From Planctomycetota bacterium (GTDB lineage Bacteria > Planctomycetota > Phycisphaerae > UBA1845 > PWPN01), in NCBI GenBank assembly GCA_029550525.1, contig JAKPHF010000078.1:434001-498000 (forward strand): a stretch of DNA of 64,000 nucleotides. Reading direction: 5' to 3'. A program made the translations under genes and the position numbers. Shown here in pieces: positions 53,731 through 61,804 of the stretch. Within the stretch, counting starts at the first letter, position 1, and every line of letters begins with the position of its first letter. Under the pieces are notes generated by a model that was not told the origin of the DNA, ran no database searches, and worked only from the letters and a program-made list of their open reading frames with translations.

Positions 53731-56682
53731 GTGACCCACCGAACGCGAGCGACCGGATGGATGATCGGGGCGATGTTGTTGGTGTGCGGCGCGGCGGCGG
53801 CCGAGTCAGGCCCACAAAGCCCGGCTCGCGCCGATCACGTCTATCGCGGCGAGTTGATCGCGTTTCCGGGCACGGCCAGTTTCCAGCTCGGCCGGTCCGG
53901 GGCCATTCTGGTCAGCGACGAGCAGCTCGAAGCGCTGGCCGAACCCGACACGCCGGTCAACTTGAGCCTCAGTGCCACGCCGCGTGAGCAGACGCTTCGC
54001 CAGATCTGCGAGCAAGCCCAGGCCGCCGGCCATCGCACGCTGATCATCGCGTTCGATCAGTTCTTCTCGCAATACCGCCCGGGCCAGGGCGACAAGCCGC
54101 GGCGGCTCACGCCCGACAAGGACGAGTACGTCGCCCTCATCGCCCGCATCAGCGAGTTCATCGAGCCGTACGGCCTGGGTCTCGAACTGAGCCTCATGTC
54201 GCCGCTGGAGATCGGCCCGGCCTACGTGGCCCAGACCGGGGAACACGGTGTGTGGATGCACTACCGCAAGGGCCTGCGCGATCCGCAGACCGGCCACTAC
54301 AGTGTGCAGCTTTGGCGGCAGACGCAGTGGGTCAATAACAAGGGCCCGATCAAGATCGAAGATGCCGGCGTGCGGGTGTTCGCATTCCGCGAACGGCGCA
54401 TACACGGCACGCCCTACATCCACGTGGACCCGGCGAGTATCGTGGAGATCACGCCGACCGCTCAGGTCGAAGTCTGGCCGGGCAGCCGCCAGTCCAACGC
54501 CGCTATCCGCATCCGCGTGCACGGCAGCGGCGAGGCCGCCGCCGCGGGCCTGGACCGCGTGCTCGTCGTGCAGATGTACAAGACGCCCGAGATGGACTAC
54601 TTCAGCCCGCGGGCCCGCGAATACCTCCGCAACCTGGCCGACAAGTACGTTGATGCCGGTGTGAAGCTCAACGGGTTGTATGCCGACGAGATGCACATCC
54701 AGCAGGACTGGGTGTATCACAACCACCACGATCACGGCGAGTTCGCATTGCGGTACGTCAGCCCCGGACTGGCGGAGCGCTATGCGAGTCTCTATGGCGA
54801 ACAGTATCGTGATTTTGCCCGCTACCTGATCTACTTCTGCAGCGGCCAGGAAGACTTCGCCACCGACCTGAGCGCCAAGAGCCGGCTCATGCACGTGTTC
54901 GATCCCAGCCCGCAGGGCATCCGGGCCACCGCCCTGTTCCGCTCGCGCTATTACCGGCTCCTGCAGGACGGCGTGGTGGATCTGTTTACTGGCGTGAAGA
55001 AGCATCTGGAGCAACGCCTGGGTCACCCGCTGGAAGCCCGAGCCCATGCCACCTGGGCCGAGAGTCCGACCTGCGACGTCTGGGAGCGTGACCAGACTCG
55101 CTACGAGTACACGCCCGGATTCGTCTGGTCAAACACCGTTCACCAGGCGGCTTCTGCGTGCCACGACTATTTCAAGTGGGGCGACTTCCTCACCGGCAAC
55201 GGCAACGACCACACCGAGGGCGGCTGGCTGGATCGCAACTACTACGGCATCGCCCTGGCCGCCTCGACCGGTATTCTCAACGAGTTCCCCTCGTCGTACG
55301 CCGCCCATTGGGGCATGCCCGAGGAGATCAGCCGCCGTCGTACGTCGCTGGTGAACGCCAGCGGAGCCTCGGCCTGGCCGCAGTACTCGATGGTGCAGGG
55401 AGCCGTTCACCGCGACGTGAACGTCCTCATGCTCTACCCGCTGGACCTGGTGGCCGTCGATGAACGTTTCGGCAGTTGGATGAGCCAGTACACCTATGCC
55501 AATTACGTGACGCACGACAAGCTGCTCGAGCGCGGCCGGATCAGCGGCGGCGCGATCGAGATGGCCGGCCGGCGATTCGACACGCTGATCGCCGAGTTCG
55601 AACCGTTCCCCTCCCGCGAGCTGCTGGAGATGATGGGGCAACTGGCGGCGCAGGGTGGCCGCGTGATCTGGTCGGGCCCGCCGCCGGTGCTCGCCCGCGA
55701 CGGCACGCCCGTCCTCGATGAATGGCGGAAACTCTTCGGCGTGAGCTACTCGCCCCGGCACGACGAGGGCGTCTCCGCCCCCGGCAAGCTCATCGAGTTT
55801 TCCGGCGTGCTGCAGGGTCTGCCGTCCATGACCGTGCTGACGGACTTCCTGGTTGATCGCATCTACCCGGTCACGCCGGACGACGGCGTCCAGCCCATCG
55901 CCCGTGTGGCCGGCCGCATCGTCGGCACGCAACGCACGCTGCCCGGCGGCGGCACGGCAACGGTCCTGGGCTTCCGCCCGCGCGACGACCAGTCCGCCAG
56001 CCTGGGCTACGAGGCCCGCTGGTGGTTCGACATCCTCACGCGTTTCGGCGCGTATCCGCCTACGGGCAAGTTTGAGAACGTCAACGACAACCCTGAGTAT
56101 CTCTCGCGAACCACCGATTATCTCGTCTGTCGATTTCCCAACGGCGCGGTGGGCATCGCCCCTCACTTGCGACGGCTCGAGGAATGCTGGCCGGGCGGCT
56201 TTGCCCGCAACGCCGAAGAGGACAAGGCCATCGTCGCCAAGCTCGCCCTGCCCAGCGAGCAGATCTCCTTGCAGGACTTCCGGGTCAACGGCCACACGGT
56301 CAGTTACATCGGCGAGCGGGCGATGACGTTTCTTGCCGACGCCCACGGCGTGCCCGTCGCTTTCTGCGGTGCGAACACCAGCCGGATCACCATCGACGGC
56401 CGCACCACCGTCTTCGCTGACGCTCCCATGCCGCTGATCTCGTACGCACCAGTGGCGCCTGAACGCCGCGTCGAAGGCGGGGCCGTGATGCAATTGATGA
56501 TCCACGGCACGGGCGAAGTGCGGATCCCCGCGCCCGATCTGCCGGCCGATGTGGATCTCGTGGTGCAAGGCCCCAAACCGGGCAGCCGCGGTGCCGTCAT
56601 TCCCTGCCGCGTCGAAAACGGCACGCTCATCTTCACCGCGGGCCCCAATACCCGCACCTGGCTGTTTGCCGTGCCGCGCTGA
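53731..56682 (+). CDS. Large secreted glycoside-hydrolase-like protein, unassigned
   Basis: 983 aa. GTG 53731 with GGAGG upstream; ATGWMIGAMLLVCGAAAA is the signal peptide. Residues 90-480 read like a TIM barrel (LIIAFDQFFSQY, LNGLYADEMHIQQDW, HATWAESPTCDVW, WSNTVHQAASACHDY). ADEMH and WAESP offer candidate catalytic acids. Residues near 600-690 (IEMAGRRFDTLIAEFEPFPS, GGRVIWSGPPPVLARDG) resemble the glutamine-amidotransferase-like trimerisation domain of GH42-type enzymes, and a beta-sandwich closes the protein. I do not recognise the family. Neighbouring GH51- and GH127-like genes suggest action on arabinose-containing glycans. Confidence 0.65.
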   Translation: MTHRTRATGWMIGAMLLVCGAAAAESGPQSPARADHVYRGELIAFPGTASFQLGRSGAILVSDEQLEALAEPDTPVNLSLSATPREQTLRQICEQAQAAGHRTLIIAFDQFFSQYRPGQGDKPRRLTPDKDEYVALIARISEFIEPYGLGLELSLMSPLEIGPAYVAQTGEHGVWMHYRKGLRDPQTGHYSVQLWRQTQWVNNKGPIKIEDAGVRVFAFRERRIHGTPYIHVDPASIVEITPTAQVEVWPGSRQSNAAIRIRVHGSGEAAAAGLDRVLVVQMYKTPEMDYFSPRAREYLRNLADKYVDAGVKLNGLYADEMHIQQDWVYHNHHDHGEFALRYVSPGLAERYASLYGEQYRDFARYLIYFCSGQEDFATDLSAKSRLMHVFDPSPQGIRATALFRSRYYRLLQDGVVDLFTGVKKHLEQRLGHPLEARAHATWAESPTCDVWERDQTRYEYTPGFVWSNTVHQAASACHDYFKWGDFLTGNGNDHTEGGWLDRNYYGIALAASTGILNEFPSSYAAHWGMPEEISRRRTSLVNASGASAWPQYSMVQGAVHRDVNVLMLYPLDLVAVDERFGSWMSQYTYANYVTHDKLLERGRISGGAIEMAGRRFDTLIAEFEPFPSRELLEMMGQLAAQGGRVIWSGPPPVLARDGTPVLDEWRKLFGVSYSPRHDEGVSAPGKLIEFSGVLQGLPSMTVLTDFLVDRIYPVTPDDGVQPIARVAGRIVGTQRTLPGGGTATVLGFRPRDDQSASLGYEARWWFDILTRFGAYPPTGKFENVNDNPEYLSRTTDYLVCRFPNGAVGIAPHLRRLEECWPGGFARNAEEDKAIVAKLALPSEQISLQDFRVNGHTVSYIGERAMTFLADAHGVPVAFCGANTSRITIDGRTTVFADAPMPLISYAPVAPERRVEGGAVMQLMIHGTGEVRIPAPDLPADVDLVVQGPKPGSRGAVIPCRVENGTLIFTAGPNTRTWLFAVPR

Positions 56683-56696
56683 CACTGATGGGGAAC

Positions 56697-56711
56697 GGGC
56701 ATCTTGCCCGC
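56697..56711. repeat. RRGAY palindrome after the 983-aa gene
   Basis: CGGGC-ATCTT-GCCCG, 12 nt after the stop codon. It is the reverse form of the CGGGC-AAGAT-GCCCG element. Confidence 0.65.
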
Positions 56712-56771
56712 CTCAGACAGGCCAAAGCCTTTGATACGCGCTCCTTGTTCCTCCTGATCCCGGCGTTGCCG

Positions 56772-58961
56772 TCATGGGGAATGAAGGCGGGCGGGACGCC
56801 CGCCCCCCGCCGCATGGGCGGCGGGCGCCCGCGCGACGTCGAAGCCAGCCAGATTGATGGTGTGGCCTTTCGACGACGGGTTCTTCACGGGCAGCACGGT
56901 CAATCGGATGGTGTGCGTGCCTTCTGGCAGAATGTCCGATTCATAACGAAACGGCACATCCCGCTGCGGATCGTACTGATCGACCGTAGCGGTAATCTTG
57001 CCGTCGATGCTGACCTCGCATCTGCCCGCGTCATCGAACTTACGGCCGACCCAACGGACGCGGCAGCCGGTGAACGTGGCTTCCACATACGCGCCGGGAG
57101 CGGCAGTGACATGCAAATCCTCGATCGGATTGCGGCCCCAGCCCGGAGAGAAGGTGAGCTGGTTATCGGCCAGACGGGTCCACGGATGGTCAGGACTGAA
57201 GTACATGTAGTACCGCTCGCCCTGCTTGTACTGATAATACGGGCGGACCAGCACATCCGGTGCGGACGCCAGACGATAGGACAGCGGTTCACCGGCGACG
57301 GGCACAAAACCGGCACTCAGATTCGTGAAGTCGATGCTCTTCACCGGGTTGCCTTCCGGCGAGCGGCATGCCATGACCACCGGCCCGTACACGATCGCGG
57401 CCGGAAACGGCTTCGGCGATGCGGCGGGAAAACGCTCGGCGGCGAAGCGCATCGGCAATCGCACGTGCAGGCGATCGCCGTTCCGCCATCTTCGCTGAAT
57501 TACCACCCAGTGCTTCGGGTCGACCTCCGCTGTCACCGGCTGATCGTTCACCGCGACGTCCATCGCCCCTGGTATCCAGCCCGGCCGCCGAAGCTTGATC
57601 GCGAACTCGTCATCGCGGGACAGTGTGAGGCATAACGTGGTCTGGTTGCTTTCCGGAAAGCGAGTCTCCTGGCGGAGCGTCACTTGCGTGCCGTCATGCT
57701 CCCAGATCACGGTGGCCGGCGTAAAGAGGTTGACGTACAGACTGTCGGCATCCTTGAAGTAGATCAGATCGTGATAGTCGGCGATCGCCTGGATGCGCGT
57801 CCCCGCGCAGCACGCCCAGGGCGGCATGTTATGCTCTTTGCAGGCTCCGCTCAGGCCGTACTTGGCGTTGTACATCACTTGTCCGGTGGCGGAAGACGGT
57901 ATGCAGGCGCCGATACCGTTGATCACCAAACGCTCGATCCAGTCGCCATACCGAGCATCGCCCGTGAAGCACATCAGGTATTTGGACAACTTGAATGCCG
58001 CCCATGAGCCGCACTGGATCTCGAAGTGATTGCCCATGGTGTCGAGATGTTTGACCAATTCCGCATCGGGCAGCATCTGCTCGCCCGGCCCGTATCCGCC
58101 CGTGGCGAAGACCTGGTGCTGTTGAAGATAGTCGTACGCGTTGCGGATCACGTCCAGATAGCGCTGCTCCCCGGTCACCGCGTAGGCTGCCGCGGCACCG
58201 CTGAGCGTGTTGACATGGCTGTAGGCATGGTATCCCGGCGACGGCCCGAAGATGTCCTTGCCGTCGGCGTACAAACCCCAATAGGCCCAGTATTCCCACG
58301 ATTTCGCGTAATCGCGATAGCGCGTCTGGCCAGTGATCAGGTACGCGCGGTACAGGTTCTCGCTGAGCGTGTACCATTCGGTGATCCCGATGATGGTCTT
58401 GAACTTGACTTGATTCGATTGATCGAGGTTCTTCTCGGCCCAGTCGGTGATTCGCGTCAGATATCCGAGTGCTTCCGGATTGTCGGCGTAAAGGTGAGCG
58501 TCGAGCAGGCCGCAGACCATCTTGTCGTAGACGTAATGCGCGGCACCGGCCTGCCGGGTGTAGAAGAAATAGCCGTCCGGCTCGATGCACTGACCCCATT
58601 CGTGGATCAGCGCGTCCAGCTTCTCGCGACAAGCCTCATCGCCCGTGGCGGCATACATCCGCGCCAGGCCGGAGAGGACTTGCCCAAAAACGTGAAAGAT
58701 GCCCGGCGTGTACCAGCCGCCAAGATCCACGCCCGGTGCCGGCCGGCCCGCTCGCTGCCGAAAGCCCTTCAAGTAGTCGTCGTTGGGCACTCGCAGATAA
58801 TCGTCACGGACCTGCAGAACCTGGCGGAGCAATGGTCCGTTGTGCAGCGTGACGCCTCGATAGTCGAACGGCTCGATCAGCCGAATCCCCTGCGGCTGGG
58901 ACCCTCCAGCCACGCACGAACCCGCCACGGTCAGAACGATCGTCACGATCATCGAACGCAT
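56772..58961 (-). CDS. GH127-like (DUF1680) beta-L-arabinofuranosidase family protein
   Basis: 729 aa. ATG 58961 with GAGGTGG upstream; a signal peptide (MIVTIVLTVAGSCVAGG) follows. An alpha/alpha-barrel with GGWYTPGIFHVFG, YVYDKMVCGLLDAH and HAYSHVNTLSGAAA leads to HFEIQCGSW near 314 and PPWACCAGT near 384, matching the Glu/Cys zinc site and nucleophile Cys of GH127. C-terminal beta domains follow. It should hydrolyse beta-L-arabinofuranosides outside the cytoplasm. The last residues GGGRPARLHSP are coded by the RRGAY palindrome at 56786-56804, so the original end is probably shorter or lost. Confidence 0.8.
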   Translation of the reverse strand: MRSMIVTIVLTVAGSCVAGGSQPQGIRLIEPFDYRGVTLHNGPLLRQVLQVRDDYLRVPNDDYLKGFRQRAGRPAPGVDLGGWYTPGIFHVFGQVLSGLARMYAATGDEACREKLDALIHEWGQCIEPDGYFFYTRQAGAAHYVYDKMVCGLLDAHLYADNPEALGYLTRITDWAEKNLDQSNQVKFKTIIGITEWYTLSENLYRAYLITGQTRYRDYAKSWEYWAYWGLYADGKDIFGPSPGYHAYSHVNTLSGAAAAYAVTGEQRYLDVIRNAYDYLQQHQVFATGGYGPGEQMLPDAELVKHLDTMGNHFEIQCGSWAAFKLSKYLMCFTGDARYGDWIERLVINGIGACIPSSATGQVMYNAKYGLSGACKEHNMPPWACCAGTRIQAIADYHDLIYFKDADSLYVNLFTPATVIWEHDGTQVTLRQETRFPESNQTTLCLTLSRDDEFAIKLRRPGWIPGAMDVAVNDQPVTAEVDPKHWVVIQRRWRNGDRLHVRLPMRFAAERFPAASPKPFPAAIVYGPVVMACRSPEGNPVKSIDFTNLSAGFVPVAGEPLSYRLASAPDVLVRPYYQYKQGERYYMYFSPDHPWTRLADNQLTFSPGWGRNPIEDLHVTAAPGAYVEATFTGCRVRWVGRKFDDAGRCEVSIDGKITATVDQYDPQRDVPFRYESDILPEGTHTIRLTVLPVKNPSSKGHTINLAGFDVARAPAAHAAGGGRPARLHSP
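56786..56804. repeat. RRGAY palindrome inside the 3' end of the GH127-like gene
   Basis: GGCGGGC-GGGAC-GCCCGCC, perfect 7-bp arms, identical to 1480-1498. It is translated as part of the protein's C terminus. Confidence 0.75.
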
Positions 58962-59148
58962 CGCCCCGCCACCTCGCTTTCTGTAGACCATGCCGGAAGA
59001 TGTGTCTCGCCACCCTGCCAGGCAGCGTTCGCGCATTGTACAGCCTCCAGGCCTGCAGTGCCGCCCCTCTCATCCAAGGCGGTCTCATCATCGATATCAT
59101 GCGTCGTACCTATGGCGTTCGCGTGAAAGGGCCGGACCGAAAGAACCG

Positions 59149-60786
59149 TCAGGGTGTGGTCGCGTAGGCTCGCTGGAACCGGGCGAAGTCGTCCATGTCG
59201 ATATCGCCGTCGGCATCCAGGTCGGCTTGCGTGCAGATCGCGCCAGACGCGCGGGGGCTCGCGGCGCCGGAAGCGCAGCCGGCGAAGATGAGCAGGTCAT
59301 CGGCATCCACGTCGCCGTCTTGGTCCAGATCGGGGGCCATAAACTCGAATGCACCCAGATCTCGAGCGGCCGCATAGACCTGACGGGGCTCGCCCTTCTG
59401 GTGGCGCGCATACGCACGGAGCAGATCGTTGCCGGGCAACGCCGCCGGGTTCAGCGGACCGGCGCGATCGATGCACGCCGAGCCCGGAGCGAGGCGGTAG
59501 TCCTGGCCGGCCTCATTGCGGAAGCCGGGTGCCGCACCGCTCACGCCGGTGCCGTCATCGTTGATGCTGCCGGTGAGCGTGCCGAACGTGGCCACCCAGC
59601 CGAGCTTGAGCCAGTTGTGGCTCAGGTCCACGATGCCGGCCGCATCGAGCAGCGAAAGCGTGTTGCCCGCCGCGCTCACGTGGATGATGTTGTTGCGGGC
59701 ATCGCACCGCTCGTCGTTGGTGGACAATCGCAGGAGTGTCGTGCGGTCGGTCCGCGTGGATACGATGGTGTTGTTGTAGAAGTACAACGTTCCTTTGCGG
59801 TATGTGCTGACGGCTCCGGAGTCGCCACCGTAGTGGACGATCTGGCGGTTGCCGGCTCCAGCAGGTTCCACCAGGATGTTACCGTAAACGAATGTGCTTC
59901 GATATGCGGGATCAGCCTGAATGACGGAGCTGTCTTCAGCATCGACCAGATCGAGCTGGCGATTTCCGCCCTCGATCCAGTTGTAGCGGACCACCAGTCC
60001 GGCCGAGCGATCCTTCAGGTTATTCCCGCCGGCCCCCGCGCGAAGCGGGCCGAACCGGTTGTATTGGAACGTGATGCCGATAGCAGCCGAATAATTGTTG
60101 TGCTCGTAGATGCTGCCGTCGTTGCCGTTGTCGTAGATGTGATTGCCTTCGACCAGGATATTGCGGGACACGCTCGTGCCCGATGAGGACACGAACAACC
60201 CATTGCCACAGTCGTGCAGTTGGCAGTTGCGGATGGTGATGTGCTCGCCCTTCTCGATCTGGATGGCGGCCGCATTCTGGACGTAGCTCTTCGTGGTGCC
60301 GCTGGATGATCTGAAAGTGTACGGAGGCCGTCCGCCGCGAATGTCCAGATTTTCGATGACCACGTACTTCGGCGTGGTGTCGGCCGGGACATTGGACCCG
60401 CCGATCTTGATCACGTTCCGCACGTCGTTCCAGTAGTTGAGCTGAGGGCGGGTGGTCGCATCATTGCCGTCGATGACGGGCAGTTGACCGCCGGGTCCCG
60501 GAACGCCGCGTACGGTGATCGGGGCCGATGCTGTCCCGCTGCGCCCGATCACCCACTTTTCCTTGTACGGCACGGGGCGCCAATGAATCAGGACCGTGTC
60601 GCCGGCCTGCAACGCTTCCCACGGTACCGCCCCGATCGTGGCGTGGGGCCGGCCGTCACCCACCTCGTACACGGCAGCTCGCGCTACCCATGGAAGCAGG
60701 CAGACGAACAGGGTCAGCCCGCCAATCAGCCGTCTGCGGGCATCCGCGCGCGAACGCCGGTCTGTCGCGGCATGCGTTGATCCCAC
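59149..60786 (-). CDS. Secreted right-handed beta-helix protein with dockerin-like tail
   Basis: 545 aa from GTG 60786, chosen because ARRRLIGGLTLFVCLLPWVARA then forms a proper signal peptide; no ribosome binding site confirms it. Residues about 70-420 are short beta repeats (YVVIENLDIRGG, HITIRNCQLHDCGNGLFVS, NILVEGNHIYDNGNDG), typical of polysaccharide lyases and pectinase-like beta helices. The C terminus has two Ca-binding loops, DLDQDGDVDADDLLIFAG and DLDADGDIDMDDFARF, as in type I dockerins. A role in binding or cleaving polysaccharide is likely. Dockerin-like tails are frequent in planctomycetes without a true cellulosome. Confidence 0.75.
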   Translation of the reverse strand: MGSTHAATDRRSRADARRRLIGGLTLFVCLLPWVARAAVYEVGDGRPHATIGAVPWEALQAGDTVLIHWRPVPYKEKWVIGRSGTASAPITVRGVPGPGGQLPVIDGNDATTRPQLNYWNDVRNVIKIGGSNVPADTTPKYVVIENLDIRGGRPPYTFRSSSGTTKSYVQNAAAIQIEKGEHITIRNCQLHDCGNGLFVSSSGTSVSRNILVEGNHIYDNGNDGSIYEHNNYSAAIGITFQYNRFGPLRAGAGGNNLKDRSAGLVVRYNWIEGGNRQLDLVDAEDSSVIQADPAYRSTFVYGNILVEPAGAGNRQIVHYGGDSGAVSTYRKGTLYFYNNTIVSTRTDRTTLLRLSTNDERCDARNNIIHVSAAGNTLSLLDAAGIVDLSHNWLKLGWVATFGTLTGSINDDGTGVSGAAPGFRNEAGQDYRLAPGSACIDRAGPLNPAALPGNDLLRAYARHQKGEPRQVYAAARDLGAFEFMAPDLDQDGDVDADDLLIFAGCASGAASPRASGAICTQADLDADGDIDMDDFARFQRAYATTP

Positions 60787-60916
60787 GCGAGCATTGTACG
60801 GCCGGCTTTCTTGTCCCGGAAAGGCCGAATCGAATCTCCGCAACGCCCGTCCGGCGGCGCGGAGCAGCAGGTGGTCCGGATCTCCGCGAGACGTAACCGG
60901 CCGGACGAACCGTGAG

Positions 60917-60944
60917 TTGCCGATCGATACCACGAAAGTATGAT
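60917..60944 (+). promoter_or_regulatory. Possible promoter of the 88-aa gene
   Basis: TTGCCG, 16-nt spacer, TATGAT, ending 30 nt before ATG 60974. Confidence 0.45.
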
Positions 60945-60973
60945 GTGACCGCACGGCAAATCGCCAGGAGACC

Positions 60974-61240
60974 ATGATGAGCAACCCGCTGATTTTTGAC
61001 CAGAAACGGCTGGACAAATACGTGGGCGGACTGCTGGGTCCCCTAACCACGACGCGCCTCCGTGCCATGGCCACACTCATCGGGATGCGTCATTTCCAGG
61101 ACTTTCTGCTGTCGGTCAATCTGATCGACCAAGGTGCGCATCGGCGGGCGATGCAGATGTGCGATCGTCTGTGGCCGAGGATCACGGAAGCCCTGGCGGA
61201 TGCGGCGCCGGACTATGCTTTTCTCGACAAGTACCGCTGA
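60974..61240 (+). CDS. Small conserved-looking protein of unknown function
   Basis: 88 aa. AGGAGACC precedes ATG ATG, so translation is credible. LIFDQKRLDKYVGGLLGPL, RLRAMATLIGMRHFQDFLLS and MQMCDRLWPRITEAL suggest a compact helical protein with no signal or membrane segment. I do not recognise a family. It has its own promoter candidate and lies divergent to the beta-helix gene. Confidence 0.6.
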   Translation: MMSNPLIFDQKRLDKYVGGLLGPLTTTRLRAMATLIGMRHFQDFLLSVNLIDQGAHRRAMQMCDRLWPRITEALADAAPDYAFLDKYR

Positions 61241-61521
61241 GTGACAGCCTCTGGCCGGTCAGACGACCTGAAACGTTTCTCACGCCTCACAAGACCAAGC
61301 GCGACCTCGCAACGGCCAGTGCTCAACCCGCTACATCATGTTACCGTCGTGCGCTCCTTCTCGGCGGCCCAGTCAGTACCTGGAGTCTCGCGACGAACAG
61401 ACAGGAAGTCCCTTGCCTCCTCATGCCCCGAAACGCGAAGGCGGGCGTCCTTGGCCCTGATGGTCATCCCGCGGACCGGGAGCTGGCCTACCGAGCACCC
61501 GCAGTTGAATGGTGAATCAAC
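61241..61521. other. Gap downstream of tRNA-Lys
   Basis: 281 nt with open frames on both strands but no ribosome binding site, repeat or family similarity. No attachment-site duplication of the tRNA end was seen. Confidence 0.4.
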
Positions 61522-61548
61522 AAAAAACCCCTGCTTGTACAGCAGGGG
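61522..61548 (-). terminator. Terminator of tRNA-Lys
   Basis: CCCCTGCT and AGCAGGGG pair around a short loop (61528-61547); on the minus strand TTTTTT follows directly. Confidence 0.85.
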
Positions 61549-61556
61549 TGGTGGAT

Positions 61557-61629
<73 letters not shown>

Positions 61630-61683
61630 TTCTGGCCTGTTCGGGCCGGTCTGCCGGAGGAATCCCTCACGGGCAGTGGGCAC

Positions 61684-61713
61684 AGTATATACGAACCGGC
61701 CGGGCGGCATCAA
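61684..61713 (-). promoter_or_regulatory. Promoter of tRNA-Lys
   Basis: TTGATG (61713-61708), 18-nt spacer, TATACT (61689-61684), about 55 nt before the mature tRNA 5' end. Confidence 0.65.
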
Positions 61714-61804
61714 GTCCCGCGAACGCTGGAGACGCTGGAGTATAGCCGTCGGCGGCCGCCGGGCGGGATTCTCGCCGCGAGTTTGCCGCCCCGCCGATCC
61801 GCGG

